Shown here one piece after another: positions 26,464 through 34,914 of a stretch of 39,649 nucleotides of DNA (positions are counted from its first letter, which is position 1; the number at the start of each line of letters is the position of its first letter). The stretch is from the IMG/VR virus record IMGVR_UViG_3300022752_000167, positions 1-39,649 of that record. One strand, written 5' to 3'. A model generated the notes under the pieces. The model ran no database searches and had not been told where the DNA came from. It saw only the letters and a program-made list of their open reading frames with translations. The DNA comes from a virus. The position numbers were made by a program, and so were the translations under genes.

Positions 26464-27513
26464 TTATCTTGCTAAGAAATATAGTGTTTGACCTGTGCTG
26501 TCTCCCTTGATGAAAAGTTTATCAAGATTGCTTATTTCCAAGAAAATTTCATCACCAGCATCTAATGGATAACCATGAGTTACACCAGTTTCACCGACAT
26601 AAACATAGAATGTATTTGTCGGGAAAGCTTTTAGATTTACTCCTTTAGCGCATGTAAATCCTGTTGAGTATATTGATGTTACTCCGCTAGTTGTTGCAAT
26701 TACACCAGTTCTAAGACTTGATGGCAGAGTTTCAGAATTTACAGTTACTTTTGCAGTTCCAGCAGTCAGTAAAGTTTCTATTGCAGGAATTCTGGAATTG
26801 AATGTAGCCCCAGAATTGCCAGATTGGTTTATCGTAGTAAGAAGAGACTCTAGTGTTACTCCGGTTATACTCACTGGAGAACCAGTAGAACCCTGAATAT
26901 ACACTGGTCCAGTTGCGCTGTTATAAATTGCAACTGAAGGATTTACATTCGCTGTCAAGGTAATTGGCGCACCAAGGACCTGAACCATGAGAGCGGGACT
27001 ACCACCACCATTTGAAACACCAGCAATCAAATTTGTTGTAGGATCGAATAGTCTTACATATGATCCGCTAGTAGCTCCGGTAGGACCAACTCCTATTGTT
27101 TTTATGGTATAACCACCGTTACCAAAATTCGATACGAATGCCTGAGTATCGGTGTAAATGTTTGTTAACAGAGTATTACCAGCTTGATCCTGGGTAATAA
27201 CAGCATCATTTAGACCTGAACCATTTACTTTTAGTGAAGTTGTGCTATAATTCACTATCTGTACTGATCCCGCAGTACCACCCCCTGAAATAGTGGCTCT
27301 GGTATTTAAGGTTACTCCAGTAGAGGATACATAGACTGGTAATGGACTAGTTGAGGTAATTCTAGTGGCATCTGAAGTTCCGCCAAATACCATTTTGCTT
27401 AATTGAACATGAGCGGTAGCACCATAAACATCAACAACAAAATCAGTTGCAATAGTTGCGGTAAGACCACCAGCGATACCTACATTCAAATTGGGATCAG
27501 TATTATCAGGCAT
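26464..27513 (-). CDS. Beta-rich virion (tail or collar) protein
   Basis: A 349-residue protein of low complexity, rich in Thr, Ser, Gly, Val and Asn, with many short strands (VDVYGATAHVQLSKMVFGG, LPVYVSSTGVTLN, PVYIQGSTGSPVSITGV). It ends with the typical small jelly-roll-like signature YPLDAGDEIFLEISNLDKLF, then IKGDSTGQTLYFLAR, common at the C-terminus of phage surface proteins. It has a ribosome-binding site (GGAG) and leads the two-gene minus-strand operon with the cupredoxin-motif protein. A fibre or neck/collar role is inferred. Confidence 0.7.
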   Translation of the reverse strand: MPDNTDPNLNVGIAGGLTATIATDFVVDVYGATAHVQLSKMVFGGTSDATRITSTSPLPVYVSSTGVTLNTRATISGGGTAGSVQIVNYSTTSLKVNGSGLNDAVITQDQAGNTLLTNIYTDTQAFVSNFGNGGYTIKTIGVGPTGATSGSYVRLFDPTTNLIAGVSNGGGSPALMVQVLGAPITLTANVNPSVAIYNSATGPVYIQGSTGSPVSITGVTLESLLTTINQSGNSGATFNSRIPAIETLLTAGTAKVTVNSETLPSSLRTGVIATTSGVTSIYSTGFTCAKGVNLKAFPTNTFYVYVGETGVTHGYPLDAGDEIFLEISNLDKLFIKGDSTGQTLYFLAR

Positions 27514-27551
27514 TTTTTCTCCAAATTACACTACTATATAGGGTATTCATT

Positions 27552-27776
27552 ATGCTTATAGAACCAACTTTCAAAAACGAATTTTCACGATTAATAATAG
27601 AACATGTTTCAAAAACAAATTGCACATATATGGATGCAATTTTAAAATTTTGCGGAGATTATGAGATTGAACCCGAAGGGGCCGCGAAATTACTCACAAA
27701 ACCAATAATCGAAAAACTAGTCGAAGAGGGTAGAGATCTGCATCTATTGCCCAAAAAGGCCAAACTTCCCTTTTGA
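27552..27776 (+). CDS. 33: gp33-like late-transcription coactivator
   Basis: A 74-residue protein: FSRLIIEHVSKTNCTYMDAI, LKFCGDYEIEPEGAAKLLTKP, IIEKLVEEGRDLHLLPKK, LPF. This matches the small T4 gp33 family of T4-like phages (YMDAxLxxCExxEIEPExxxKLL...EKxxxEAxDLxxLxK). gp33 bridges the late sigma factor gp55 and the gp45 sliding clamp on RNA polymerase and is needed for transcription from TATAAATA promoters, which are abundant in this window. Its position just before gp32 matches T4, where the order is 33-59-32. Its last bases contain the gp32 promoter. Confidence 0.75.
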   Translation: MLIEPTFKNEFSRLIIEHVSKTNCTYMDAILKFCGDYEIEPEGAAKLLTKPIIEKLVEEGRDLHLLPKKAKLPF

Positions 27777-27800
27777 CTAAACACCAATCTTTGGTATACT
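27773..27800 (+). promoter_or_regulatory. Strong sigma70-like promoter of gene 32
   Basis: TTGACT, 16 bases, TATACT with TTTGG before the -10. The leader to the ATG at 27847 is about 40 bases. It contains GGCCAAGG...CCTTGGGTT, which can form a hairpin, and an AAGGAG ribosome-binding site. Confidence 0.85.
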
Positions 27801-27846
27801 ACACCATCGGCCAAGGGAGTTCCTTGGGTTAATATAAGGAGACTAT

Positions 27847-28719
27847 ATGTCATTTAGCGATTTTAAGAAGCGTTCGAAGTCAAGCATTGAAGATCTAACC
27901 AAGAAGATCGAAGACCTAAACAAGACTGCCGATTACAAGGATGATCGGTTCTGGCGACCGGAAGTTGACAAGGCTGGCAATGGCTATGCCGTCATTCGCT
28001 TCCTGCCTGCCTGTGAGGGGGAAGATGTGCCGTGGGCCAAGGTCTACTCACACGGCTTTCAGGGCAAGGGTGGCTGGCTAATCGATAACTGCCCGACCAC
28101 CATCGGCCAGAAGTGTCCGATCTGCGAAGCCAACAGTGAACTCTGGAATAGCGGAGTCGAGAAGGATAAGGATCTTGCTCGTACCCGTAAGCGTAAGCTA
28201 ACCTATATCAGCAACATTCTAGTTGTTAGCGATCCCTCCAACCCCCAGAACGAAGGTAAGGTGTTCCTCTTCAAGTACGGGACCAAGATCTTCCAGAAGG
28301 TCCAGGAGGCCATGCAGCCTCAGTTCAAGGATGAGGAAGCCATCAACCCATTCGACTTCTGGAAGGGTGCTAACTTCAAGCTAAAGATTCGTAAGGTTGC
28401 TGGTTACACCAACTACGACAAGTCTGAGTTTGACGGTGCTAGCGAACTCTATAAGGGTGATGATGAGAAGCTAGAAAAGCTCTGGAAGACTCTTTACAAG
28501 CTTCAGGACTTTGTTGCCCCGACTGAGTTCAAGTCGTATGACGAACTCAAGAAGAAGCTCAATGATGTTCTCGGTGGCGACATTCGCAGTGTTGCCCCTG
28601 CCGCAAAGAGAGCGGAAGATGAGGACGAAGTTGAGGCTGCTCCTGCTCGTAAGGCCCCCAAGCCTGACGAGGACGAAGATGCGCTTGAGTACTTCAAGCG
28701 ACTAGCCAAGGAAGACTAA
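27847..28719 (+). CDS. 32: Single-stranded DNA-binding protein, gp32-like
   Basis: A 290-residue protein (T4 gp32 has 301) that coats single-stranded DNA during replication, recombination and repair. Visible features: a basic N-terminal helix (FKKRSKSSIEDLTKK), the zinc site His69 (SHGF), Cys82, Cys90 and Cys93 (NCPTTIGQKCPICE), aligning with His64/Cys77/Cys87/Cys90 of T4 gp32, aromatic residues around FWRPEVD and NPFDFWKG, and an acidic C-terminal tail (EDEDEVEAAPARKAPKPDED) that in T4 recruits other replication proteins. It has a strong promoter and AAGGAG ribosome-binding site. It is markedly less AT-rich than the structural genes, as expected for a highly expressed gene. Confidence 0.95.
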   Translation: MSFSDFKKRSKSSIEDLTKKIEDLNKTADYKDDRFWRPEVDKAGNGYAVIRFLPACEGEDVPWAKVYSHGFQGKGGWLIDNCPTTIGQKCPICEANSELWNSGVEKDKDLARTRKRKLTYISNILVVSDPSNPQNEGKVFLFKYGTKIFQKVQEAMQPQFKDEEAINPFDFWKGANFKLKIRKVAGYTNYDKSEFDGASELYKGDDEKLEKLWKTLYKLQDFVAPTEFKSYDELKKKLNDVLGGDIRSVAPAAKRAEDEDEVEAAPARKAPKPDEDEDALEYFKRLAKED

Positions 28720-28727
28720 TATCTTCC

Positions 28728-29435
28728 TCAGCCCAAAACCCTCCATAACGGAGGGTTTTTTATTTCCATAAAAAACTCTCTCAAATCTTCTTCATAACCA
28801 GAAGAAGCATTTACTACTCTTTGTGGATTCATAGTAGAAGAGAATCCAGGATTTACAACAGCACCTTTTCTTGACATCAACATGTCAACTCTTTGTTTTT
28901 GCTGCTGTATTTCTGTATTTAAAGATTGAATTTTTTGCTGAACTATATTTCTTGTATCTTGATCAAGACCCTGAGCCGATTCAAGAAGATTCAGTAGGGT
29001 ATCTCTTTCGTATTCATTTTGTTGAATTTCTGATGTATCCTGCATTTCAAGCGGAATTTCGTTTTCCATTTCTTGTGGAATATCTTCAGGAAACATTTGC
29101 TCACCCAATCCTGGCATTGTGGGTTCGAACATAGGAGGAATGTCCGCAGGCATCATATCACCGGGGAACATCTGTTCTCCTAATCCAGGTTCTGTCGGTG
29201 AGAATGGCATTTGTCCGTCAGGTTCTAGTCCCGGATCATAACCCGGCATTTCTTCCGGGAACATATTTGACCCTGTATCAAAATTAAACTGACCAAGAGT
29301 ATTATTTTCTGGTATCATTCCAGAATAATTTCCCATATTAAGATTGGGAGTATTGCCAAAATCAAATAAAGAACTTGAACCAGAATTTGGTGTTGGTATT
29401 TCGCTCGGAAAGGATAAAATATCTGTTTCAGCCAT
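28728..29435 (-). CDS. Pro/Met/Glu-rich protein of the gp26 operon
   Basis: A 235-residue protein. Residues 1-140 are disordered and rich in Pro, Met, Gly and Glu, with a repeated unit PGLGEQMFPGDMMP / PGLGEQMFPEDIPQ. Residues ~145-190 form a coiled coil (ERDTLLNLLESAQGLDQDTR, IVQQKIQSLNTEIQQQKQR). The C-terminus (EEDLREFFMEIKNPPLWRVLG) is encoded by the gene-32 terminator hairpin. No family is recognised. It is last in an operon with gp4-, tube- and gp26-like genes, so a baseplate-hub assembly factor is likely. Its ATG overlaps the stop of the 54-residue frame upstream. Confidence 0.65.
   Translation of the reverse strand: MAETDILSFPSEIPTPNSGSSSLFDFGNTPNLNMGNYSGMIPENNTLGQFNFDTGSNMFPEEMPGYDPGLEPDGQMPFSPTEPGLGEQMFPGDMMPADIPPMFEPTMPGLGEQMFPEDIPQEMENEIPLEMQDTSEIQQNEYERDTLLNLLESAQGLDQDTRNIVQQKIQSLNTEIQQQKQRVDMLMSRKGAVVNPGFSSTMNPQRVVNASSGYEEDLREFFMEIKNPPLWRVLG
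28733..28766. terminator. Bidirectional terminator
   Basis: Stem AACCCTCC / GGAGGGTT around ATAAC, with AAAA before and TTTTTT after. It ends gene 32. On the other strand it lies inside the last codons of the 28728-29435 gene. Confidence 0.9.
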
Positions 29436-29592
29436 TCTTGGATTTTTCCTCTTCTAGTTTACTCTTGTGTTGATTAAAATATATTTCTCTTTCCCACGGA
29501 ATACAATTTTCCACTTCAGTCACACTTAAAACATTGCTTGATGCTAAGAAATAAGAAATTTTATAAAAAATCATCAAGTCAATATGATTCAT
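29428..29592 (-). CDS. 54-residue tail-assembly-chaperone-like protein after gp26
   Basis: A short frame that begins MNHIDLMIFYKISYFLASSN, continues VLSVTEVENCIPWEREIYFN and ends in a charged helix (QHKSKLEEEKSKNG). Its start overlaps the stop of the gp26-like gene (ATGA) and its stop overlaps the start of the next gene, so it is tightly coupled on both sides. The plan, a hydrophobic helix, then a conserved-looking P-W-E-R-E-x-Y, then a charged helix, resembles the small proteins that follow tail or hub chaperones in many contractile systems. The gene name is unknown. Confidence 0.65.
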   Translation of the reverse strand: MNHIDLMIFYKISYFLASSNVLSVTEVENCIPWEREIYFNQHKSKLEEEKSKNG

Positions 29593-30278
29593 GCAAATGT
29601 AAAAAAATTCAGTACTCCATCCAATCTCATTTTTCTTGCTACGCCATCATTTGTTGTGTATGAGACAACAGCAAATGTTTTTGGTAAATTTACTACAAAG
29701 TTTTTTACTTGTTCATATTCTTTGGTAGTAAAGCTCTTTAATATTTCGCTCATTTCTTGGTTTGATAAATCAGAAAATTCATAAACAACATCTTCCTTAC
29801 AAACTTTATCAATACAAGATTTGATTAAATGATCAATATCAAAGTTTCCTTCTACTGAAAATATTTTTCTTAGATTTGGCTCTTTGAACATTATTTTGTA
29901 ATTAGTATCTAATGCCAATTCGAAGTTTGTATTCGATTTGGATGCATTTAGCTGTGAAAGATCCAAATCGGTTTTAATTTTTTCAGAAGTCACTGGACAG
30001 GTAAAATTAGTTTTAACCAATTCTCCAACAGACTTACTTCTTAAATTACAGAACAAGAATTCAACATCTTGTAATGTCATTGAATCTACATCAAGATCAT
30101 CAAAGCAAGAAGATAACAATTCAACCACATTTTGAATTATCATTCTAGGATTCTGCTCTTGCTTTATAAGCAATAGAGTTTTTTCATCTGATACTAGGAA
30201 AGGACGAAATTTTATTTCTTTTCCGGTGCTCGGACGAATACACGAATATTTTGGTAAATTTCTAGTTAAATTTTTCAT
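29589..30278 (-). CDS. 26: gp26-like baseplate hub protein
   Basis: A 229-residue protein (T4 gp26 is about 208). The N-terminus has the family signature PKYSCIRPSTGKEIKFRPFL, VSDEKTLLLIKQEQNP and IIQNVVELLSSC, then DVDSMTLQDVEFLFCNLRSK, SVGELVKTNFTCP. Members act in assembly of the central baseplate hub. The C-terminal half (EPNLRKIFSVEG, VVYEFSDLSNQEMSEILKSF) is more variable. It is transcribed with gp4-, tube-, small-chaperone- and Pro-rich genes. The next frame starts within its stop codon. Confidence 0.85.
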   Translation of the reverse strand: MKNLTRNLPKYSCIRPSTGKEIKFRPFLVSDEKTLLLIKQEQNPRMIIQNVVELLSSCFDDLDVDSMTLQDVEFLFCNLRSKSVGELVKTNFTCPVTSEKIKTDLDLSQLNASKSNTNFELALDTNYKIMFKEPNLRKIFSVEGNFDIDHLIKSCIDKVCKEDVVYEFSDLSNQEMSEILKSFTTKEYEQVKNFVVNLPKTFAVVSYTTNDGVARKMRLDGVLNFFTFA

Positions 30279-30287
30279 AATATTGTT

Positions 30288-30836
30288 TCAATAAACATGA
30301 TAAGATCTAAAGTTAAAAATAACATCATAAGTTAAAAATGAATTAGAGATAGACGCATCCATTTCTATGGGGATTATTCTTATAGGATAAACTTCTCTAA
30401 ATCTAAATGTAGCTTTAATTGACCCATTTGTATCTAAACATTGCACTTCTGCTCCACCATTTTTAGCATATAATGCATATGGACGAGCAAAGCTAAATCC
30501 GTAGAAAAATGCAGGATTGCTACCATCGTTTGCCAAAGTATTCATCCACAATTCAATCATCTTATATGTTTTCCAGTCCTGTTCTACTGGAAAGGTTATT
30601 TGCAATGATGGATCTCTACCACCATATCCAATATTTATTGGGACCAATCGGCCTAATCCTGGACCAGGAAGTTTATCAGAAATTGCTTGTATTTCTCTAC
30701 CACCAAAAACTACTTTTTGTGCGGGGATGCTATTTGTGGATTCTGTAGGTGAATATAGATTTACATTAAATCTATTAGTTCTTTGTAAACCACCAGCCCG
30801 ATTGATAATTCTTTTGATATCTTCTATTGAATTCAT
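30288..30836 (-). CDS. gp19-fold tail tube or tube-initiator protein
   Basis: A 182-residue protein: AGGLQRTNRFNVNLYSP at the start, REIQAISDKLPGPGLGRLVP, INIGYGGRDPSLQITFPVEQ with DWKTYKMIELWMNTL, and VYPIRIIPIEMDASISNSFL near the end. This is the layout of the T4 gp19/tail-tube fold, also used by tube-initiator proteins gp48 and gp54. Its place between gp4 and gp26, away from the sheath genes, favours a gp54-like baseplate tube protein over the main tube. That choice is inference. It overlaps the gp4-like gene by four bases. Confidence 0.75.
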   Translation of the reverse strand: MNSIEDIKRIINRAGGLQRTNRFNVNLYSPTESTNSIPAQKVVFGGREIQAISDKLPGPGLGRLVPINIGYGGRDPSLQITFPVEQDWKTYKMIELWMNTLANDGSNPAFFYGFSFARPYALYAKNGGAEVQCLDTNGSIKATFRFREVYPIRIIPIEMDASISNSFLTYDVIFNFRSYHVY

Positions 30837-31261
30837 TTGAAAAGGTTCTTTTCTGTTAAGAGTTTAAATTCCCATTCGTTATTTTCGCAAACAGATTTTG
30901 CCGCAGTCCATTTTGCTTCATTTATCACGAAAGTAACCACTTCATTTTTATAAGATTTTCTTTTTGGATTGGTTGGCTGTTTGGTTTGTTTTTCTGGCTT
31001 TACCTCTATCATCATAGTCTTTACGCTATTATTTTTATCTTTTAGCATGACTAAAAAATCTGGAAAGTAATGATGCTTCTTTTTATCTACAGGTGAAATA
31101 TAAGGCACTTTAATACACTCATAACACCATTTTATAACGCTGTCGGTATTATCAAAATACTTGCAAAGTTTCCGTTCCCATAAAGATTTGCATAGTATTT
31201 TTTCACAATTACCGACATACTTATCTTTGTTAGATGGTACAAATTTTGTTTTGTACGGCAT
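30833..31261 (-). CDS. 4: gp4-like head-completion nuclease-fold protein
   Basis: A 142-residue protein of the T4 gp4 (head completion) family: KFVPSNKDKYVGNCEKILCK, SLWERKLCKYFD, then IKWCYECIKVPYISPVDKKK, HHYFPDFLV, IEVKPEKQT and NEVVTFVINEAKWTAAKSVC. The residues Glu29, Asp68, Glu86 and Lys88 (WER, FPDF, IEVKP) form a PD-(D/E)xK-type active-site pattern like that of TnsA-type nucleases. In T4, gp4 acts with gp50 and gp65 to finish the packaged head before tail joining. The start MPYKTK at 31261 aligns with family N-termini; the frame extends upstream but is probably not translated. It is divergent from the gp48-like gene. Confidence 0.88.
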   Translation of the reverse strand: MPYKTKFVPSNKDKYVGNCEKILCKSLWERKLCKYFDNTDSVIKWCYECIKVPYISPVDKKKHHYFPDFLVMLKDKNNSVKTMMIEVKPEKQTKQPTNPKRKSYKNEVVTFVINEAKWTAAKSVCENNEWEFKLLTEKNLFK

Positions 31262-31284
31262 AGAATATATAGTATGAACCAAAA

Positions 31285-32052
31285 ATGCCATTTCAATTTC
31301 CACTAGAAGATGTTGCAGAAATACCTTATGGTGTCCTTTTTGAGGCCGCTGAGTATAGCGTATTAGCGGCTGACAGAACCAGAGGAGCTATTTCACAAAG
31401 AAGATTGGATTATATTCTTCTTCCTTTGCCCCTTGGCATAAACATATCCACGCAGCATGGTTTTAACGAAGGTCCAAATCCAGTTGGTCCTATGTTGAGT
31501 GCGGCAGGAGAAGCCAATGCAGGTTCTGCATCCGCATTGCTGAAAAGAGCTTTTGCAGACCCAGTTGCTGTCATAGCCGAGAATATGAATTCAACAACAA
31601 CTCAGCAAATGTTTTCAAACATTACTGAAATGTCTCTTTCTTCCGAAGCAAGAAGAGAATTTAGATTTAAATATTTAATGGTTCCAAAAACTTTCAATGA
31701 ATCAACTGCTATCGGTAATATATGCGAGGCTTTTAGGTCCGCTTCCTATCCTTTAGCCACAAATGTACCCGAAAGAGTTCTTCCTCCCTTCTTATGGAGA
31801 TTGCAAGTTGTTGGTCAAGGCAATCCCGCTCAATTGACTACTCTATGGCTAGGAGATCCTTTAGTTTGTGTTTTGGCTACTGTGGAAATCAATAAAATTC
31901 CCTTTGGCGATGAGGATACAGCTAGATTTTTTCAAGATGGTGCTCCAATGGCAACATCTCTTACTTTAATTTTTAAAGAATTTGAAACAGGAACATACTA
32001 TAAAGGTTCTGTTTACAGTAAATCTGAAATATCACAAATAATAAGGCCATGA
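31285..32052 (+). CDS. 48: gp48-like baseplate tail-tube cap
   Basis: A 255-residue protein. The second half has the tube-cap signature: FRFKYLMVPKTFNESTAIGN, ICEAFRSASYPL, PPFLWRLQVVGQG, then WLGDPLVCVLATVEINK, ATSLTLIFKEFET. The N-terminal half is Ala/Ser/Gly-rich and helical. In T4, gp48 sits on the baseplate hub and nucleates the tail tube together with gp54. This protein is shorter than T4 gp48 (about 364). It leads the plus-strand baseplate operon, where every gene overlaps the next by a few bases. There is no clear Shine-Dalgarno sequence. Confidence 0.75.
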   Translation: MPFQFPLEDVAEIPYGVLFEAAEYSVLAADRTRGAISQRRLDYILLPLPLGINISTQHGFNEGPNPVGPMLSAAGEANAGSASALLKRAFADPVAVIAENMNSTTTQQMFSNITEMSLSSEARREFRFKYLMVPKTFNESTAIGNICEAFRSASYPLATNVPERVLPPFLWRLQVVGQGNPAQLTTLWLGDPLVCVLATVEINKIPFGDEDTARFFQDGAPMATSLTLIFKEFETGTYYKGSVYSKSEISQIIRP

Positions 32053-32780
32053 TTTTTGGAAAATTTGATACAATTTCTTATAATTTTGATGGAATAACCC
32101 ATCCAGTAAAAGATTTGGGTTCAGAATATAATTTATCTGAATATAATCCTGATCTTTATGGTAAAAGAATAGACAATGATCTTTTATTAGATAAGTTGTC
32201 ATTTGAATTATTCAAAGATCCTGCATATTATTTTGCGCCAATTTATACTTCTGAGATATTAAATCCATTTGAACAGTTTCCTCCACCGACAAAAAAGATA
32301 GAAGATAGTTTAGAAAAATTTACTGCAATATTTGGTAATTTTACTGCCACTCTTGGGTTTGGAGATCTTATTGGAACACCAACTTCTGGATTTAGTGCTG
32401 GATTTGACATAACAACTAATTTTGCTTATGTCATAGATCAAAATGTAGAAATCAAAAAAATTAAAGCACTAATGGTTGGTACTTTAGGCACTGGCGGTTT
32501 ACCAGTATTCAAAAAAATAAATGGTAAATGGCAACAAACAGACACAATACAAATTTATGGGACTCAAAATTATTCAGATTCTCCCGTAGAATTTATAAAT
32601 GAAAATAATGTACTAACGATAGATTCTGATATAACACAATATTATTTAACAGGAACACCTACTGGCGGTTATGTTGGAGTGAACGAAAAAGAAAAATTGA
32701 TCAATAACACTAATATAATTAATGTACCCAAAGAAAGTGTTATTAAGCTTATTGAGGATAATGTAAATGGCAGTAGCTAA
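32049..32780 (+). CDS. gp53-like baseplate wedge protein (probable)
   Basis: A 243-residue protein. The N-terminal ~85 residues (MIFGKFDTISYNFDG, then LSEYNPDLYGKRIDNDLLLD, KLSFELFKDPAYYFAPIYTS) resemble the start of T4 gp53: F/Y-rich with an x-LYG-x motif and a P-x-x-Y-F step. The rest is beta-rich (FGDLIGTPTSGFSAGFDITT, VGTLGTGGLPVF) and may be a separate small barrel. Position between gp48 and the hub gene matches gp53 in related phages. It starts with an ATGA overlap and overlaps the next gene by 14 bases. Confidence 0.5.
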   Translation: MIFGKFDTISYNFDGITHPVKDLGSEYNLSEYNPDLYGKRIDNDLLLDKLSFELFKDPAYYFAPIYTSEILNPFEQFPPPTKKIEDSLEKFTAIFGNFTATLGFGDLIGTPTSGFSAGFDITTNFAYVIDQNVEIKKIKALMVGTLGTGGLPVFKKINGKWQQTDTIQIYGTQNYSDSPVEFINENNVLTIDSDITQYYLTGTPTGGYVGVNEKEKLINNTNIINVPKESVIKLIEDNVNGSS

Positions 32781-34914
32781 TCTACTAAGTATTAATAATA
32801 TAACAATCACTCATGCTATAACTAAAAATGAATGGGTAGTTGTAAATAATAATCAAAGCAATGGTTATTTGGAACAACTTACTTTTGATGAAAGTATTTT
32901 TGGTACTATTCCATCAGGAACTCTCATATTAAGAGATCCTGGGGATATGATTGGTGATTTTAATTTTACTGGTAAAGATGTAATTAAAATTAATATAACT
33001 GATAGATTTGGTACTAATATTGATTTACCATATTATCATGTTTATCAAGCAGCAAGAGCAACCGACTATGCTGATAGAACACAGCCAAGATTAGTCATCT
33101 TAAAATTTATTCACGAATCTTACTTTTTCAATGAAAGATTGCCTTTTAAATTTGAAGAAGATATTAAAGAAATTTGCAAAAGTTCTGCCGAAGGAACCCT
33201 TGAAGGGGATAGTTGGATCAAAGAATTGTTTGAAAGATATTTCATAGGAGAAGAATATAATGTTTCAGGCACGGAAAATTATGCTTGGTTAAAACCAAGA
33301 CCAATGACATATCCAAGCGGTAGAGTAGTAGATCATAGCAAAGTACTAACTTTATTGAATTATTTGGCAGAAAATGCCAATTCTAAAAAAGAAGAAGATA
33401 AAGTTAGAGCAGATTTTTTCTTTTGGAAAGATCTAAGATTTACTAATTTCATGTCTCTGGGCGACATGATCAAAGAAGACTCTAAAATGAATTATGCTAT
33501 TCAGGCTAGAGATAGCTTGGATACTTTTGGCATTGATGGTCGGCAGAAGATAGACAGTGTTAGATTCCATCCAGCTCTATCGATGATGGAATTAGAAAAT
33601 TCTGGTGCATTCTCTTCTTATTACGAAAGAATTGCGCCAAATCTTTCAAATCCATTTTTTAGTTATTCAGATTATGGAGTCGGCACAACAAAATCTAATA
33701 TTCTCTATAAAATAGAAGATCATTTTCCCAAAGAAATTTATAAAATATACGAAATTTCTCCTTCATCTCAAAATCCATTTGAACCAGGAGAGGTGGAAAA
33801 TTTAATTAAAGCCGATCAGTTAAATTTGGAATTTTATGATTCTGCTGTAGGTGCGACTATGGCCACCTATACTAAACGATTCTATGATGATGGTAAATTT
33901 GGTTATTTTGATAATGCATTTTATAATAATAGTCTATATGAACCTAGTTACACTTTTTATACTGAACAGGGCGTAACAGCAGAAGAATTGATGGGCCACA
34001 GACAAACTCAATTAATGTGGCAAACTATGTTTGATATAGATGAATTTGATCCTGTTATTGGTCAAAGTACTAGTGATCCTTTAGGTGGTGCGACTAATCC
34101 TGATACGCCGGATATTTTTGCATCTACATTATTATCTACATCTACAACTGATAAAAATATCGCTAAAGTGTATATCGATATTAAAAAGACAGCAGCACAA
34201 AAAAGAGCAACATACTTAGCCCTTAGAAGAATTAAAGAAAAATGGAATATTTTCAAATATGTTGTTTGCTGCTTAGATGCTAATAATTCTTTCTGGGCAT
34301 TGATTACTGGAGCATCCGCTATAAAAGGAGAAGGACAAACTGAGCCTAATACCAGAGCAAAAGCCTACAGATACTCTTGGCAAGAAATTGAATTTATTCC
34401 TATAAGAATGGCCGGAGTTACATTAAACGGTTCTACATGTACTCCTGTAGATTCTATTGCTGGTAATGATATCTGCGAAGCCTGTGAAACGACTTGTACA
34501 GGTCAAACCTTTGGCTTTGAGGGAGCAGAATACGAATACACAGAATCTAATCCAGGATTCAAGGTTGTTAGTTATGAGTGGGGTAGGTCTGGAGGATTCA
34601 CTCAGGGATTTGAAGCTTTCAACATCAATGAGATAATGAATTTTGAAAATGAAAATAAAAAATATGCTGGTCCAGGAACAAATTTAATAGCCGATGGTTA
34701 TCCTTTAGGAACTATAAATCAGGCAGTAGGGAATCACCCAACAAAAGACGATGCCTGTACAGTGGCTTCTCATGGTCATATAGTAAAGATGTACCAGATA
34801 GAAATGCACAGCATTCGCGGACTTACTTTCTGTCCCAATTTACTTAAACGAACTCCTTACCTATATCTCTTCGACGCACAGAATGATAAAGAAGGGCCTT
34901 GTATAGAATGCTAG
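32767..34914 (+). CDS. Baseplate hub protein, gp27-like, enlarged
   Basis: A 715-residue protein (T4 gp27 is 391). The N-terminal ~120 residues look like the first hub barrel: LEQLTFDESIFGTIPSGTLI, LRDPGDMIGDFNFTGKDVIK, INITDRFGTNIDLPYYHVYQ, and KFIHESYFFNERLPFKFEED. A large helical middle part follows, with WIKELFERYF and LTLLNYLAENANSKKEEDK. Near the C-terminus a cysteine cluster CEACETTCTG is unusual for a hub protein, and the end has CPNLLKRTPYLYLFDAQND. Position in the baseplate operon and the N-terminal pattern support a hub subunit. The last barrel expected of gpD/gp27-type hubs seems to be encoded by the next gene. Confidence 0.6.
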   Translation: MAVANLLSINNITITHAITKNEWVVVNNNQSNGYLEQLTFDESIFGTIPSGTLILRDPGDMIGDFNFTGKDVIKINITDRFGTNIDLPYYHVYQAARATDYADRTQPRLVILKFIHESYFFNERLPFKFEEDIKEICKSSAEGTLEGDSWIKELFERYFIGEEYNVSGTENYAWLKPRPMTYPSGRVVDHSKVLTLLNYLAENANSKKEEDKVRADFFFWKDLRFTNFMSLGDMIKEDSKMNYAIQARDSLDTFGIDGRQKIDSVRFHPALSMMELENSGAFSSYYERIAPNLSNPFFSYSDYGVGTTKSNILYKIEDHFPKEIYKIYEISPSSQNPFEPGEVENLIKADQLNLEFYDSAVGATMATYTKRFYDDGKFGYFDNAFYNNSLYEPSYTFYTEQGVTAEELMGHRQTQLMWQTMFDIDEFDPVIGQSTSDPLGGATNPDTPDIFASTLLSTSTTDKNIAKVYIDIKKTAAQKRATYLALRRIKEKWNIFKYVVCCLDANNSFWALITGASAIKGEGQTEPNTRAKAYRYSWQEIEFIPIRMAGVTLNGSTCTPVDSIAGNDICEACETTCTGQTFGFEGAEYEYTESNPGFKVVSYEWGRSGGFTQGFEAFNINEIMNFENENKKYAGPGTNLIADGYPLGTINQAVGNHPTKDDACTVASHGHIVKMYQIEMHSIRGLTFCPNLLKRTPYLYLFDAQNDKEGPCIEC

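Noticed and set aside
29428-29600. Programmed frameshift between gp26 and the following small frame
   Set aside because: The small frame has its own ATG overlapping the gp26 stop, and no slippery heptamer is evident at the junction. Translational coupling is enough.
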